The notes: generated by a model not told the origin, from the sequence alone. 64,000 nucleotides of DNA from CAWEWH01 sp963812775 (GCA_963812775.1 CAWEWH010000007.1:1335987-1399986), one strand, 5' to 3'; shown: positions 55,546-64,000, numbered from the stretch's first letter. Made by a program: numbers and translations.

Positions 55546-55646
55546 GCCGGCGGCGTTGAGACCCCGTGCGCGGTCGCGACGGTGACGTTGCGCGCCGTGG
55601 ACATGCCAGCAAGGCTTGTCGCGGCTGAGGGCGCGCCCTCGTAGCG
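55546..55646 (+). pseudogene. Remnant of the 3' end of a thioesterase gene (second copy of 52924-53024)
   Basis: This 101-base stretch matches 52924-53024 at about 92 of 101 positions by eye, in the same orientation, and encodes the same C-terminal residues (GVETPCAVATVTLRAVDM) up to a stop. Nothing upstream of it looks like the rest of a thioesterase. The two copies bracket the region 53.0-55.5 kb. It is either a divergent duplicate fragment or the displaced end of an older gene copy. Confidence 0.75.
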
Positions 55647-55761
55647 GACCCATGAGACTGGCAACAGCTGTGGATTAGCCGGGCGCGCGGGCACTCGCGG
55701 AGTTCGCTTTCGTGCTAGCGGTTCTACTGGTGACGTGATTCGCGGGAACTGGGGCAATTCG

Positions 55762-55884
55762 ATGAGGCGGTTGATCTCGTTTGAGGCTGCAGAACTCTAC
55801 CTCGAGCGCGCCCTTATTTACGCGATGCTCGCGATCGTCATCTGTGGCGGGGGCTACTACCTGGCCGCCGGGTTCGTCCGCTGA
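55762..55884 (+). CDS. Possible small single-helix membrane protein
   Basis: A 40-residue frame from ATG 55762 with a short amphipathic start (RRLISFEAAELYLERA) and a hydrophobic helix (LIYAMLAIVICGGGYYLAAG). No clear ribosome site. Similar size and layout to the candidates at 43950 and 50120. No family recognised. Confidence 0.35.
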   Translation: MRRLISFEAAELYLERALIYAMLAIVICGGGYYLAAGFVR

Positions 55885-55921
55885 CCGGGCTCCTGCCACG
55901 GCGCCCCCGACGGAAAAACTC

Positions 55922-56107
55922 CTACGCTTTCATCTGGTGGTGACGATCATCGAAGGAGTCGTACACCGACACGAATCGGTCTGGGTGTAAGCGTGTCAGC
56001 CTCTCGGCCTCCTTCAACGCCTCCTTGAACTCGTTGAAGGCACCTTGCCTCTGCGTGCCCATGAATACGCAAAAGGAGTCGACTGGACTGACGTTCAACT
56101 GATCCAT
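55922..56107 (-). CDS. Small hypothetical protein
   Basis: A 61-residue protein (DSFCVFMGTQRQGAFNEFKE, then ALKEAERLTRLHPDRFVSV) predicted as two helices with a strand near each end. The amphipathic pattern suggests it is coding, but the ribosome site is weak and no family is recognised. Confidence 0.4.
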   Translation of the reverse strand: MDQLNVSPVDSFCVFMGTQRQGAFNEFKEALKEAERLTRLHPDRFVSVYDSFDDRHHQMKA

Positions 56108-56269
56108 GACGTGATCTCGAAACGCGAGGGCTTCTCGCCTCAGGCCGCAAATCTATCCGCCATCGCGCGTCAATGTTGTGCGCTGGTGCACGGCGATCAG
56201 CTTTGAGCCGCCGGCTTGCGTGGCTTTTCGCCTCAGACCTTCGGCTGGTGCGAAGCGGCTGGACATCCT

Positions 56270-56842
56270 CTACCGCTCTGGGATCGCGAAATAGTTGCCG
56301 TCGTGGACGGTGCAACTGACGGACGGAAACGTTATCGAAACAAATTCCACCGGCTTGCCGCCGAACGTCCGGACGATCGGCGCTCCCTTTGATTTGCCCA
56401 AGACGATGCTGGTCGCGCAAGTTCGGAAACTGCCGTCGAACCGCGTCGTCCACTGCGCCGCGCCGCTTATCATTCCCAAGGTGCCTACGAGGCGATCTCG
56501 CTCGAACGTCGTTTGAAACGGTTCCCCCCGCCCACTGCGTTGCTCGCCGGGCGCGAGCTCAGCCTTGCCCGTTCCCGCCCCGGCGCGCGCCGCCCGCACG
56601 AACAGGCGCCCCGCGGAGCTGACGTAAGTTGCGTGCTCGTACTTGGTTTGCTGATTGTGGATACGTCCATCACGGGTCTTGGCGGCCGTCTCGACGGTCA
56701 CGGCGATAACAACCGTCTTGCCATGCAATGCTTGCGGCGCGGGGCCTGCCGCCGCGGACTTCGGCGCACCTACGCCGATCAGGATCGGGATGACCGCGAC
56801 GGCGGCGGCCTTCCAGAACGTGCGGGCAGGCTCAATGATCAT
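56270..56842 (-). CDS. Exported hypothetical protein
   Basis: A 190-residue protein with a signal sequence (FWKAAAVAVIPILIGVGAPK, then SAAA) and a beta-rich mature domain: LHGKTVVIAVTVETAAKTRD, then FVRAARAG, TTRFDGSFRTCATSIVLGKS and VEFVSITFPSVSCTV with two cysteines that may pair. No family recognised. Its start overlaps the preceding gene's stop by 4 bases (56839-56842), so both form a two-gene operon. Confidence 0.65.
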   Translation of the reverse strand: MIIEPARTFWKAAAVAVIPILIGVGAPKSAAAGPAPQALHGKTVVIAVTVETAAKTRDGRIHNQQTKYEHATYVSSAGRLFVRAARAGAGTGKAELAPGEQRSGRGEPFQTTFERDRLVGTLGMISGAAQWTTRFDGSFRTCATSIVLGKSKGAPIVRTFGGKPVEFVSITFPSVSCTVHDGNYFAIPER

Positions 56843-57120
56843 CGCTCAGGGTGGCCGCGAACGACACCGCGATTCGGAGTGCAAACCAAAAACGGGCCGC
56901 TGTCACGCACTGTTCGAAAGATTGCGACGACAATCTCGCCTTCCAAGGGATCGGGCTCACCTACAACGGCTTTCAGCTCCTTTCCATTGTGGCGGTAGTA
57001 GATCGCGTAGCAGCGCTGATCACGGACCGGCCCCATGTGCTTCGGCATGTGCTCAGAGACCGATCGATACACCTTCTCCGCTTCCTGAGCGTCTGATGCG
57101 GCGGGAACGAAGAACTTCAT
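56839..57120 (-). CDS. Hypothetical protein in operon with the exported protein downstream
   Basis: A 93-residue alpha/beta protein: KFFVPAASDAQEAEKVYRSV, RCYAIYYRHNGKELKAVVGE, and EGEIVVAIFRTVRDSGPFLV. The balanced strands and the 4-base overlap with the next gene support it as real. Orthologues in rhizobia are uncharacterised by family memory, and no function is assigned. Confidence 0.65.
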   Translation of the reverse strand: MKFFVPAASDAQEAEKVYRSVSEHMPKHMGPVRDQRCYAIYYRHNGKELKAVVGEPDPLEGEIVVAIFRTVRDSGPFLVCTPNRGVVRGHPER

Positions 57121-57290
57121 GGGCTCACCATATTGCGATCCATGTCGCGAGCGTGTTGCGTGGAGCCGCCGCCATCTTCCGAAAACCGTTGGAAATCAAT
57201 GGGAGCATGTTGCAGTCGGACGCGACACGAGAGCTAAGGCGGTCGGTTGCTCGACGGTCCATAAGTCTCTGCGATATATCCGAAATCAAC

Positions 57291-57364
57291 TGGCTGGGGG
57301 ACTAGGATTCGAACCTAGACTGGCGGAGTCAGAGTTCGCTGTCCTACCGTTAGACGATCCCCCA
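57291..57364 (-). tRNA. tRNA-Gln (anticodon CTG)
   Basis: The minus strand reads as a complete cloverleaf of 74 bases with an encoded 3' CCA: acceptor TGGGGGA pairs with TCCCCCA, the T-loop GTTCGAATC is standard, and the anticodon loop CTCTGAC gives anticodon CTG, reading codon CAG. The anticodon stem has one A-C mismatch at its fourth pair, which is unusual and may be a base-call error. The gene is transcribed toward the hypothetical operon at 57.1 kb. Confidence 0.95.
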
Positions 57365-57651
57365 AACAGGATCAAACACTTAGGCCGCAAAGTTTTCAGA
57401 AATTTACATCGCAGTTTTCAGATACGTTCAGTTGGCGTTCCGGTCAAGGTGCTGACATCGCGCGCCGGTCAATCACTTCACCGCCATCAACCACGGCGCG
57501 CTCATATCCGGCTTGTCAAAGCAGGGCTGCCTCGGCCGGAGTCCGAACCTTAAGATGTCCAAGCGCCACGACCGCTATCTCTCGAACTTCGGACATTCGC
57601 GAGACGACATCCGAGGTCCGCTGAGTGCCAAGAGTCGGACATAGCGTCGAG
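57365..57651. other. Intergenic region between tRNA-Gln and substrate-binding protein genes
   Basis: About 290 bases with no gene. It holds the promoter region of the tRNA (read leftward) and downstream DNA of the substrate-binding gene. A short dyad GTCCG ... CGGAC near 57618-57640 is present; nothing else stands out. Confidence 0.4.
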
Positions 57652-58638
57652 CTATTCGATCACCTCGTCGGCGCGCTGCTGGAGATGCAAAGGCACTTCG
57701 AGGCCGAGCGTCTTGGCGGTCTTGAGGTTGATCACCAGTTCGTACTTTGTCGGCGCCTGCACCGGCAGGTCGGCCGGCTTCTCGCCCTTGAGGATGCGAT
57801 CGGTATAGGTCGCCGCGCGCCGAAAATTATCGGGCGGGTCATTTCCGTAGGACAGCAGGCCGCCAACTTCCGTGAACTGATGGAAAGGATAGACCGCGGG
57901 AATACGGTAGCGCGTGGCCAGCGTTGTGATCTCCACGCGATGGTTGGACAGGAAAATATCCGCCATCGCGACCAGACCGCCGTTTGGGTCGCGCGCCAGT
58001 GCGCTAAAGACGGCTTCGAACTCGGACGGGCTGTGAACAGGTGCAGCGATCGCCTCTACTGCGAGGGACCGGGCGCTGGCCTCGAATGAGCCGAGGTAAT
58101 CGGCATAGGGCGCTGTTGCCGGATTGAACAGGAAGGCGGCCCGATTGACGTTCGGCGCGATCTCCTTGAGCAGGTTCAGCCACTTGCCGGCCATCGTCGG
58201 CTCGAAAAGAATAAAACCGGTGACGTTGCCGCCCGGCCGCGGAAAGTTCGTGACGAAGCGGCTGCCGACCGGATCGGCAACGTTCGCGAAAATGATGGGG
58301 ATGGTGCGCGTTTGTTGCAGCATCGCCGCAGTGGTGGGTGTGTTTTGCGTAAGAATGAGGTCGGGCTGCAGCGCGACGAGTTCCTTCGCGAATTGTTGCA
58401 TCGCCTCCACGTCAGCCGCTGCCCAGCGAGTGTCGATCCGGATGTTGCGGCCCTCCGTCCACCCGAGCTTCTGGAGTCCCTCCCAGAACGCCGCCACCCA
58501 GGCCTGTCCTTCCCGGTCACTCTCGGCATATGCCATCAGCACGCCGATCCGCCGCATCCGCTCGGGCTGCTGCGCGCGCGCGGTGAGCGGCAAGGCGAGC
58601 GTGCCGCCCAGAAGGGTGATGAACTCGCGCCTCTGCAT
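57652..58638 (-). CDS. Tat-exported ABC-type substrate-binding protein, copy 1
   Basis: A 328-residue protein of the ABC transporter substrate-binding family often annotated in Bradyrhizobium (TrpX/YtgA-like). Tat-type signal QRREFITLLGGTLALPLTA, then RMRRIGVLMAYAESDREGQA, typical domain motifs TIPIIFANVADPVGSRFVTN, PRPGGNVTGFILFEPTMAGK and a C-terminal LGLEVPLHLQQRADEVIE. ATG 58638 is the start. No permease or ATPase gene is nearby; a paralogue follows at 58785-59801, and both end in ADEVIE. Ligand unknown; possibly sensing or part of a distant transporter. Confidence 0.88.
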   Translation of the reverse strand: MQRREFITLLGGTLALPLTARAQQPERMRRIGVLMAYAESDREGQAWVAAFWEGLQKLGWTEGRNIRIDTRWAAADVEAMQQFAKELVALQPDLILTQNTPTTAAMLQQTRTIPIIFANVADPVGSRFVTNFPRPGGNVTGFILFEPTMAGKWLNLLKEIAPNVNRAAFLFNPATAPYADYLGSFEASARSLAVEAIAAPVHSPSEFEAVFSALARDPNGGLVAMADIFLSNHRVEITTLATRYRIPAVYPFHQFTEVGGLLSYGNDPPDNFRRAATYTDRILKGEKPADLPVQAPTKYELVINLKTAKTLGLEVPLHLQQRADEVIE

Positions 58639-58784
58639 ACGCCCCCGTAAGGACCACGCCTTGTGGAATTGCCAAATCCTAGCACGTGTGACCACCGGGC
58701 GGTGTATCACAAAGCGCCCACAATCGAGCGCCCATTTCTCAATAGATGCGACGTCCGTTGTGGGCCAGGAAGGAAATGGCTGAA

Positions 58785-59801
58785 TTATTCGATCACCTCG
58801 TCGGCGCGGGCGAGCAACGCCGGGGGCAGGGTCAGGGCGAATGCTTTTGCCGTCTTCTGGTTGATCAGGAGTTCAAATTTGGTCGCCTGATAAATCGGAA
58901 TGTCACCCGGTTTGGCACCTTTCAGGATTTTGTGCACGTCATCGGCCAACCGCCTGAACAGCTCCGAGAGATCGAGGGCATAACCCATCAGCGCGCCGGC
59001 TTCGACGTAATCGCGGTACGGACATATCGTCGGCAAGCGTTTTTTCACGGCGAGCTCGGCGATGAGCTGGCGGTTGGCGTAAAGGTCGCCCTCTCCGCTC
59101 ACCAGCACCGCGTCCGGCCGTTGCTCCGCTATCGCATCGAAGACGCGCTCAATCTCCGAGGGTTTCCCCTCCTGCGGGAAGACAAAAGCCAGCGAAATTC
59201 CCAAACGCGCGGCGGCATCCCGCAAGACTTGCCCCACAGACCCTTCCCATCCGCCGCGCATCCCCAGGAATACGGCCTTCTGCATCGAAGGAATGGCTTC
59301 TTTCAAGAACTCCAGCCGCTTGCCCCAGATCTCGATGCCGGCATCAAGCGTGATGCCGGTGAGGTTGCCGCCGGGCCGGTGCAGGTTGGTCACCAGTCCC
59401 GCCTGCAGCGGATCCAGCATGAAAGCAACAATCGGTATCGTACCGGTTGCCGCCTTGAACACGGTCACGACGGGATTCGTTCCGGTGACGATCACATCCG
59501 GGTTGCGGGTCACGATTTCACGGGCCACTTCGGCATAACGGTCGTGACGTCCCTCGGCCCAGTAGCGTTCGATGATCAGACTTTGTCCTTCCACGTAACC
59601 CAAACGGCGCAACTCGCCGAAAAAGGCGCGCCATGCGCTGCCCCCGCCCGTTTCAGTCAGGAGCGCGGGCGGGATTGCCGGATGGAACATCGCCATCCGC
59701 GGCGGTCTCGCCGCTTGCTGCGCGCGCGCCGCCAACGGCATCGCCGCCGCTCCGCCAAGTGTCGCGATGAACTCGCGTCGTTTCCATTGATGGAAATTCA
59801 T
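58785..59801 (-). CDS. Tat-exported ABC-type substrate-binding protein, copy 2
   Basis: A 338-residue paralogue of the gene at 57652-58638. Signal QWKRREFIATLGGAAAMPLA, then RMAMFHPAIPPALLTETGG; family motifs PIVAFMLDPLQAGLVTNLHR, PGGNLTGITLDAG and a C-terminal LTLPPALLARADEVIE. ATG 59801 is preferred. The two copies stand 147 bases apart on the same strand and differ clearly, so the duplication is not recent. Neither has an adjacent transporter. Confidence 0.88.
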   Translation of the reverse strand: MNFHQWKRREFIATLGGAAAMPLAARAQQAARPPRMAMFHPAIPPALLTETGGGSAWRAFFGELRRLGYVEGQSLIIERYWAEGRHDRYAEVAREIVTRNPDVIVTGTNPVVTVFKAATGTIPIVAFMLDPLQAGLVTNLHRPGGNLTGITLDAGIEIWGKRLEFLKEAIPSMQKAVFLGMRGGWEGSVGQVLRDAAARLGISLAFVFPQEGKPSEIERVFDAIAEQRPDAVLVSGEGDLYANRQLIAELAVKKRLPTICPYRDYVEAGALMGYALDLSELFRRLADDVHKILKGAKPGDIPIYQATKFELLINQKTAKAFALTLPPALLARADEVIE

Positions 59802-60013
59802 GGATAAGCCCACCACCCTTGGATCCTCTTCCAAGATACACAAATGGAAGCATCGGTCAGCAAGTTATCGGGATGAGCAAGGCCTGCCTGGGGTCAAACG
59901 CGTTTGAACTCGCCCTGCGCGACGACAGGATCGGCTTGGAAGCTGACGTGACGCCAAGGCTTTCGAGCAGCATGGCGCACGCTGGTCACCCTCTGAAACG
60001 GAGGTGTAAGACC

Positions 60014-60757
60014 ATGCAAGAACTAACGAACCCAACCCCAACCAAACGCTCTCCTTGGAACAAAGGCAAGCTTACCGGTGCAAAGCCGCCGTTGCGGCCC
60101 AAGCACGTCTGGTCGATCCGGACCAAGATCCAAGTCGAAGGACGAACGCGCGACTTGGCAATGTTCAATTTGGCCATCGACAGTAAGTTGCGCGGTTGCG
60201 ATGTCGTCGCCATCAAGGTTGAGGATGTAGCTCCGCGGGGGTACGCAGTTGATCGTGCGGTAGTGCGCCAGAAGAAGACTGGGCTGCCGGTCAAATTCGA
60301 ATTGACGGAGCCGACCCGACAAGCAATCGATGACTATCTGAAAGCTGCCGGCAAGCAGCCCGGCGAATTTCTGTTCGCTGGTCGGCGTAGTCCCGAGCGG
60401 GGCCTGACGACAAGACAATATGCACGGCTCTTATCCGAGTGGATTGCCAACATCGGACTTGATCCGAAGCTCTACGGGACCCACTCACTCCGCCGCACCA
60501 AGGCCACCTTAATCTACCGGCGGACAGGGAACCTGAGAGCTGTGCAACTTCTTCTCGGCCACACCAAAATCGAGAGCACCGCCAGATATCTCGGCATCGA
60601 GGTCGACGATGCTCTCGCCATAGCGGAGCAAGTTGACGTTCTGAATTGTGCGGGCAGAACGGACATGTTCTGCCCAACCACGGGTTCGTGCCAGCGGTCA
60701 TGCATCACCTGCAATCACGCCGCGAAAATTCATTGCGTTCGACTGGTGGCGGTGTAG
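60014..60757 (+). CDS. Short tyrosine recombinase (phage-type integrase), stop codon likely displaced by one base
   Basis: A core-only tyrosine recombinase. Start ATG 60014 with GGAGGT eight bases upstream. Motifs: box I arginine in SKLRGCDVVAIKVED, LYGTHSLRRTKATLIYR (H-x-x-R), LLLGHTKIESTARYLGI with the nucleophile tyrosine. This protein family ends shortly after LAIAEQVDV. Here an extra T at about 60637-60641 (GACGTTCTGA versus GACGTCTGA) removes that TGA and adds 37 unrelated residues. The intended end is therefore 60644, giving about 210 residues. Such short integrases lack an arm-binding domain. No attachment site or cargo can be delimited; the tRNA-Gln nearby lies in the wrong relation to its 3' end. 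Confidence 0.85.
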   Translation: MQELTNPTPTKRSPWNKGKLTGAKPPLRPKHVWSIRTKIQVEGRTRDLAMFNLAIDSKLRGCDVVAIKVEDVAPRGYAVDRAVVRQKKTGLPVKFELTEPTRQAIDDYLKAAGKQPGEFLFAGRRSPERGLTTRQYARLLSEWIANIGLDPKLYGTHSLRRTKATLIYRRTGNLRAVQLLLGHTKIESTARYLGIEVDDALAIAEQVDVLNCAGRTDMFCPTTGSCQRSCITCNHAAKIHCVRLVAV

Positions 60758-60787
60758 CCTCGAGGAGTAGCGCGAAGGAGGATCCCG

Positions 60788-61430
60788 ATGACGCCGTGGG
60801 AGATCAAGGCCAAGGAATTCGCCAACTGCAACTGCGCCTATGGGTGTCCGTGCCAGTTCAACGCGCTGCCGACCAACGGCTACTGCGAGGCGGCCGTGGC
60901 CATGGAGATCGAGCAAGGCCACTACGGCGACGTCAAGCTCGATGGCCTGCGCATCGGCGGCATCTATCAGTGGCCGGGCGCGGTGCACGAGGGCCGCGGC
61001 AAATGCCAGCCGTTCGTCGACGAGCGCGCCGACGCCAAGCAGCGCGAGGCGCTGCTCAAGATCATGACGGGCCAGGATACGGCTCCGATGGCGACCATGT
61101 TCGCCGTCTACTTCTCGACGCTGGAGAAGGTCTACGATCCGATCTTCGCGCCGATCGAGTTCGAGGTGGACGTCGAGGCGCGCAAGGGCCGATACGTTGT
61201 CGCCGGCCTGATCGAGAGCCAGCGGCGAGCCGATCAAGAACCCGGTGACCGGAGCGGAGACCCGGGCGCGTATCGATCTGCCGGACGGCTTCGAATACGA
61301 GATCGCCGAGATCGGCAGCGGCACCACCAAGACGCAGGGCAACGTCATCCTCGATCTGAAGGCCAGCTACGGCCAGTTCGCCCACCTGCACCTCAACAAC
61401 CACGGCGTGGTGCGGCACCGCACGGCCTGA
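60788..61430 (+). pseudogene. DUF1326 domain protein, frameshifted
   Basis: About 214 residues. Family features: WEIKAKEFANCNCAYGCPCQ with four cysteines at residues about 14-20, then FNALPTNGYCEAAVAMEIEQ and VKLDGLRIGGIYQWPGAVHE. The frame breaks at about 61220-61224 (LIESQ then GEPIKNPVTGAETRARID), explained by one inserted base; length is a multiple of three plus one. ATG 60788 has GGAGG seven bases upstream. DUF1326 proteins occur beside DUF2182 membrane proteins, as here, and are of unknown role, possibly binding a metal through the cysteines. Confidence 0.8.
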
Positions 61431-61431
61431 G

Positions 61432-62279
61432 ATGCCGGCCGAAGACACATCGCTGACCGAGAGCGTGCTGCGGCGCGACCGCTGGATCGTGCTCGCCGGT
61501 CTCGTCGCGATCACGGCTCTGTCGTGGGCGTACATTCATGGCGGGGCCGGCATGGGCATGTCGGCTGGCACATGACCATCGTCTCGCTGTTTCCGCATCG
61601 CATGGCCGAGCATGCCGATGGCCCAATGGCATGGCATGTCGATGCAGCCCGGCATGTGGTCGGCAGGCTACTGGCTCGTCGTGCTCGCATGTGGTGGGTG
61701 ATGATGATCGCGATGATGACGCCGAGCGCGGCGCCGATGATCCTGCTCTATGCGCGCGCCACCCGGCACGCCCAGGCCACAGGTCAGCTGCAGCAAGGCG
61801 CCGTGCCGACCGCAGCATTCGCCGGCGGCTATCTGATGGTATGGCTGGGCTTCTCGCTGCTTGCGGCCGCGCTGCAATGGGCGCTCGAAAGGATCGGGGC
61901 TCGTATCCGCCGTGATGATGGCGTCGACCAGCGCGGGCGTGTCGGCCGCCATCCTGATCGCCGCGGGCCTCTACCAGCTCTCCCCCTTGAAGCATGTGTG
62001 CTTGAGGCATGTCGCGCTCCCGCGGAGTTTCTTTCGCGCCATTGGCGGCCCGGTGCGTCGGGTGCCCTGCGCATGGGGCTGGAGCACGGCGCATTCTGCG
62101 TAGGCTGCTGCTGGATACTCATGGCGTTGCTGTTCGTGGGTGGGATCATGAATGTGCTTTGGATCGCCGCTCTTGCGATCTTGGTGCTCTTGGAGAAGGT
62201 CGCACCACATGGCGCGTGGCTTTCGCGGGCCACAGGTGTCGTGCTGCTGGCGTGGGGCGCAACGACGCTGGTCGTGTAG
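61432..62279 (+). pseudogene. DUF2182 integral membrane protein, broken by about five frameshifts
   Basis: Pieces of one DUF2182 protein follow in alternating frames: ITALSWAYIHGGAGMGMS (61432 on), then a segment with MPMAQWHGMSMQPGMW, then WWVMMIAMMTPSAAPMILLY, then GLVSAVMMASTSAGVSAAIL, then MGLEHGAFCVGCCWILMALL and ILVLLEKVAP to the stop at 62279. The family motifs MMxxMMxPSAAPM and CVGCCW are intact. Breaks are near 61571, 61611, 61687, 61900 and 62012, alternating deletions and insertions. This is far denser than elsewhere, so either this gene has decayed or the consensus is poor here. It begins just after the DUF1326 stop. Confidence 0.68.
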
Positions 62280-62599
62280 CCGTTTCCGAAAACTCGTGAT
62301 CGAAAGCGGGCCACAACCGCTTCCGTGTTCGGTCATAAGCGGAAAGGCTCGCCGCGGGCAGCTCTGGTCCGCTCTATCCCCGATAGCCGACGTTTCCCGC
62401 GTTGTCGAGTAACTCGGCGGCTTTTGTGCCAAAAGCAGACATCCTGACCGATCCAGCCGTGCCGGATTGCCGCCTTGATCGTGAGAAAGCGGATCCACCA
62501 CGGTTTATGATGGCGGTGTCTTAGCGGTAGAGACCGCTGGAGCATTTCTGGCGAGCAGTGCACAAGGCCCAATCGTTTTCGATCACCGCTCGTGAACCG
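62280..62599. other. Intergenic region with a small hairpin
   Basis: No gene supported over about 320 bases. A hairpin with 7-base arms GCTTTTG (62420-62426) and CAAAAGC (62430-62436) lies near the middle. The rest shows no promoter, repeat or remnant I can name. Confidence 0.4.
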
Positions 62600-63998
62600 C
62601 TAGGAAATCCCACCGACGACTTCCGGCGCCGGCAATTCCGCTGCGGAAGACTTGCAGCCGACAAGCAGCCAGGTGGGCATGCTGCCCTTACCCTTGATGT
62701 CGATCGTTCCGCGCGCTTCGAGCGCGAATTCATCCTTGAGGCGAAGGTAGGTCGCTTCGGAAACCTGAATTTGGCCGGCGACGCCGGTCGTTTCCATGCG
62801 CGCCGCGACATTCACCGTGTCGCCCCATATGTCGTAGAAGAACTTGCTGGTTCCGACGACGCCAGCCGTCACCGCGCCACTGCTAACGCCGATGCGCATC
62901 GGCACGCTGCGGCCGTGCGGGTCGCGCAGATCCGCTGCCGCATCGCGCATCGCCAGCGCTAGTCTTGCCAGCGCGGCAGCGTGATCCGGACGCGGCGACG
63001 GGCACGCCGCTCACCACCATGTATAAATCGCCAGTTGTCTTGATCTTCTCGAGCGCATGGCGCTCGACCAGCCGGTCGAAGTCGCTGAAGACGCGATTGA
63101 GGAACTTCACCAAGTCGTCGGGATCGGTGTCGCTGGCGCTGGCCGTATAGCCGGCCATGTCTGCGAACAGGACCGAGGCCTCGTCGTACCTGTCGGCGAT
63201 CACCGCTCCGTCATGGCGCTTGAGCCGCTCGGCGATCTTGGTCGGCAGAATGTTCACGAGCAACCGCTCCGATCTTTCGTGCTCGCGCTCCGCAGCAGCC
63301 TCCGCCCGCGCGGTCTCGAGCAGCGCGTAGGATACGAGGAGCAGCAGGCTTCCGCAGCTGAGGACGGCATTCGTTACAAGAGTCGTGACGATCAGCCAGC
63401 GCGGCAGCAGGCCGGTGTCATCGGGGACCATCAGCTGCAGGGCGATCAGCAGAACCACCGCAACCGCTCCGGAGGCTGTGGTGATGGCGACGTGCTCGGC
63501 GCCGAGATAGGTCACGGTGAGCACCACGGCGAGCAGAAAGTAGAACTGAATGCCGGCGTCGGTGCCGATCAGGCAAGTGAAGGCGAGCATTTCCAAATAG
63601 AACAGGACGATGGTGGCAACCGGTCCCACCCGAGGGTCCAGGCGATGGAGCAGCGGGACGCACGCGAAGAACAGCATCCCGACCGTGTGTACGAGAGCCA
63701 GCCACCATAACCGCGGGAAATCGGGGAGCGGCGACACGACGGCAAAAAAGACACTGGCTGCCGCGGCGATCCGGGTGCCGATGTTGAGCGTCCGCAGCCG
63801 CCGCGCCACGTTCTCGGGATAGCGCTCGGTGCCGAAGTGGATGTCCCAAATGAAGCGCAAGGGGGGCCGTCGGTTTTTCTCTGCCTTCAGGATCGGGCGC
63901 GCGCCACGCAAGTCAAGCAACCCAGCCGCGCGGAGCAGCCTAGAGGAAAAAGCCGTGAAAGGCGCGTCACCTGCTCCTTGCCAGCCGAGGCAATACAA
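62600..63998 (-). pseudogene. Membrane-bound class III adenylate cyclase, frameshifted and start uncertain
   Basis: N-terminal 230 residues hold about six hydrophobic helices (for example AAASVFFAVVSPLPDFPRLW, EMLAFTCLIGTDAGIQFYF). A linker with LLVNILPTKIAERLKRHDGA leads to a class III cyclase catalytic domain: EASVLFADMAGYTASASDTD, IKTTGDLYMVVSGVP, then after a break GVVGTSKFFYDIWGDTVNVA and KGSMPTWLLVG. The frame breaks near 62991-62995 (VPVA then RPDHAAALA), fitting one inserted base. Protein of the FYDIWGDTVNVAARME class is typical. The gene reads to a TTG at 63998, but a start further upstream outside the window or at a later ATG is equally possible. Confidence 0.78.
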
Positions 63999-64000
63999 TG

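Noticed and set aside
57291..60757. Genomic island inserted at tRNA-Gln by the nearby integrase
   Set aside because: The tRNA 3' end faces left while the integrase lies to the right, and I see no repeat of the tRNA end on the far side.

Overview
The window is a GC-rich (roughly 65 percent by eye), densely coding stretch of chromosome. The family content points to an alphaproteobacterium of the order Hyphomicrobiales (Bradyrhizobium / Xanthobacteraceae-like): fused flavin reductase-MarR, Hsp20-Lon pair, DUF899, many Tat-exported substrate-binding proteins, palindromic intergenic repeats built on a shared GTGGATGGCC core, and small rhizobial-type hypothetical proteins. The order is inferred from family knowledge; no rRNA or other phylogenetic marker is present.

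Layout. 0-3.7 kb: a truncated response regulator, then a marR-emrA-emrB multidrug efflux operon with a promoter/operator overlapping its start. 3.7-7.8 kb: a MetX-like alpha/beta hydrolase, an SDR-DoxX fusion with a DUF2269 membrane protein, and an ankyrin protein. 8-12.1 kb: a diheme cytochrome c with a broken PQQ dehydrogenase, and a GH79-like hydrolase. 12.1-24.6 kb: MFS transporter, persulfide dioxygenase-rhodanese fusion, RidA, metallophosphatase, Lon, Hsp20, an MHYT hybrid kinase, a flavin reductase-MarR fusion, a repeat-rich gap, a Gly/Tyr-rich exported protein and dodecin. 25-28.2 kb: a large cyclase-ATPase-TPR regulator. 28.5-33.4 kb: a tightly coupled P450 / seven-helix-range membrane protein / DyP peroxidase operon, the most unusual system here. 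33.7-37.1 kb: DUF899, an LLM flavin oxidoreductase and small proteins. 37.3-42.7 kb: a Cu/Ag efflux operon (Cys/Met-rich protein, FixH-like, CusB, CusA). 43-50.3 kb: cupins, PsiF, TadG-like protein, receiver protein, a decayed Pro/Gln-rich gene between palindromic repeats, a second MFS transporter and small proteins. 50.5-53 kb: LysR regulator divergent from a Rieske oxygenase-thioesterase pair. 53-57.1 kb: an accessory patch of hypothetical genes and an FkbM methyltransferase between two 101-bp direct repeats. 57.3-64 kb: tRNA-Gln, two tandem substrate-binding proteins, a short tyrosine recombinase, a badly broken DUF1326-DUF2182 pair, and a membrane adenylate cyclase running to the window edge.

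A window-wide feature governs the annotation: at least a dozen otherwise conserved genes are split by single-base insertions or deletions (PQQ dehydrogenase, persulfide dioxygenase, phosphatase, Lon twice, Hsp20, P450-operon membrane protein, LLM oxidoreductase, CusA, integrase stop codon, DUF1326, DUF2182 several times, terminal cyclase). Motifs on both sides of each break are intact and gene lengths equal a multiple of three plus or minus the proposed indel, so uncorrected sequencing or assembly indels are more likely than independent pseudogenisation. Broken genes are given here as one feature each, with the position of the break.
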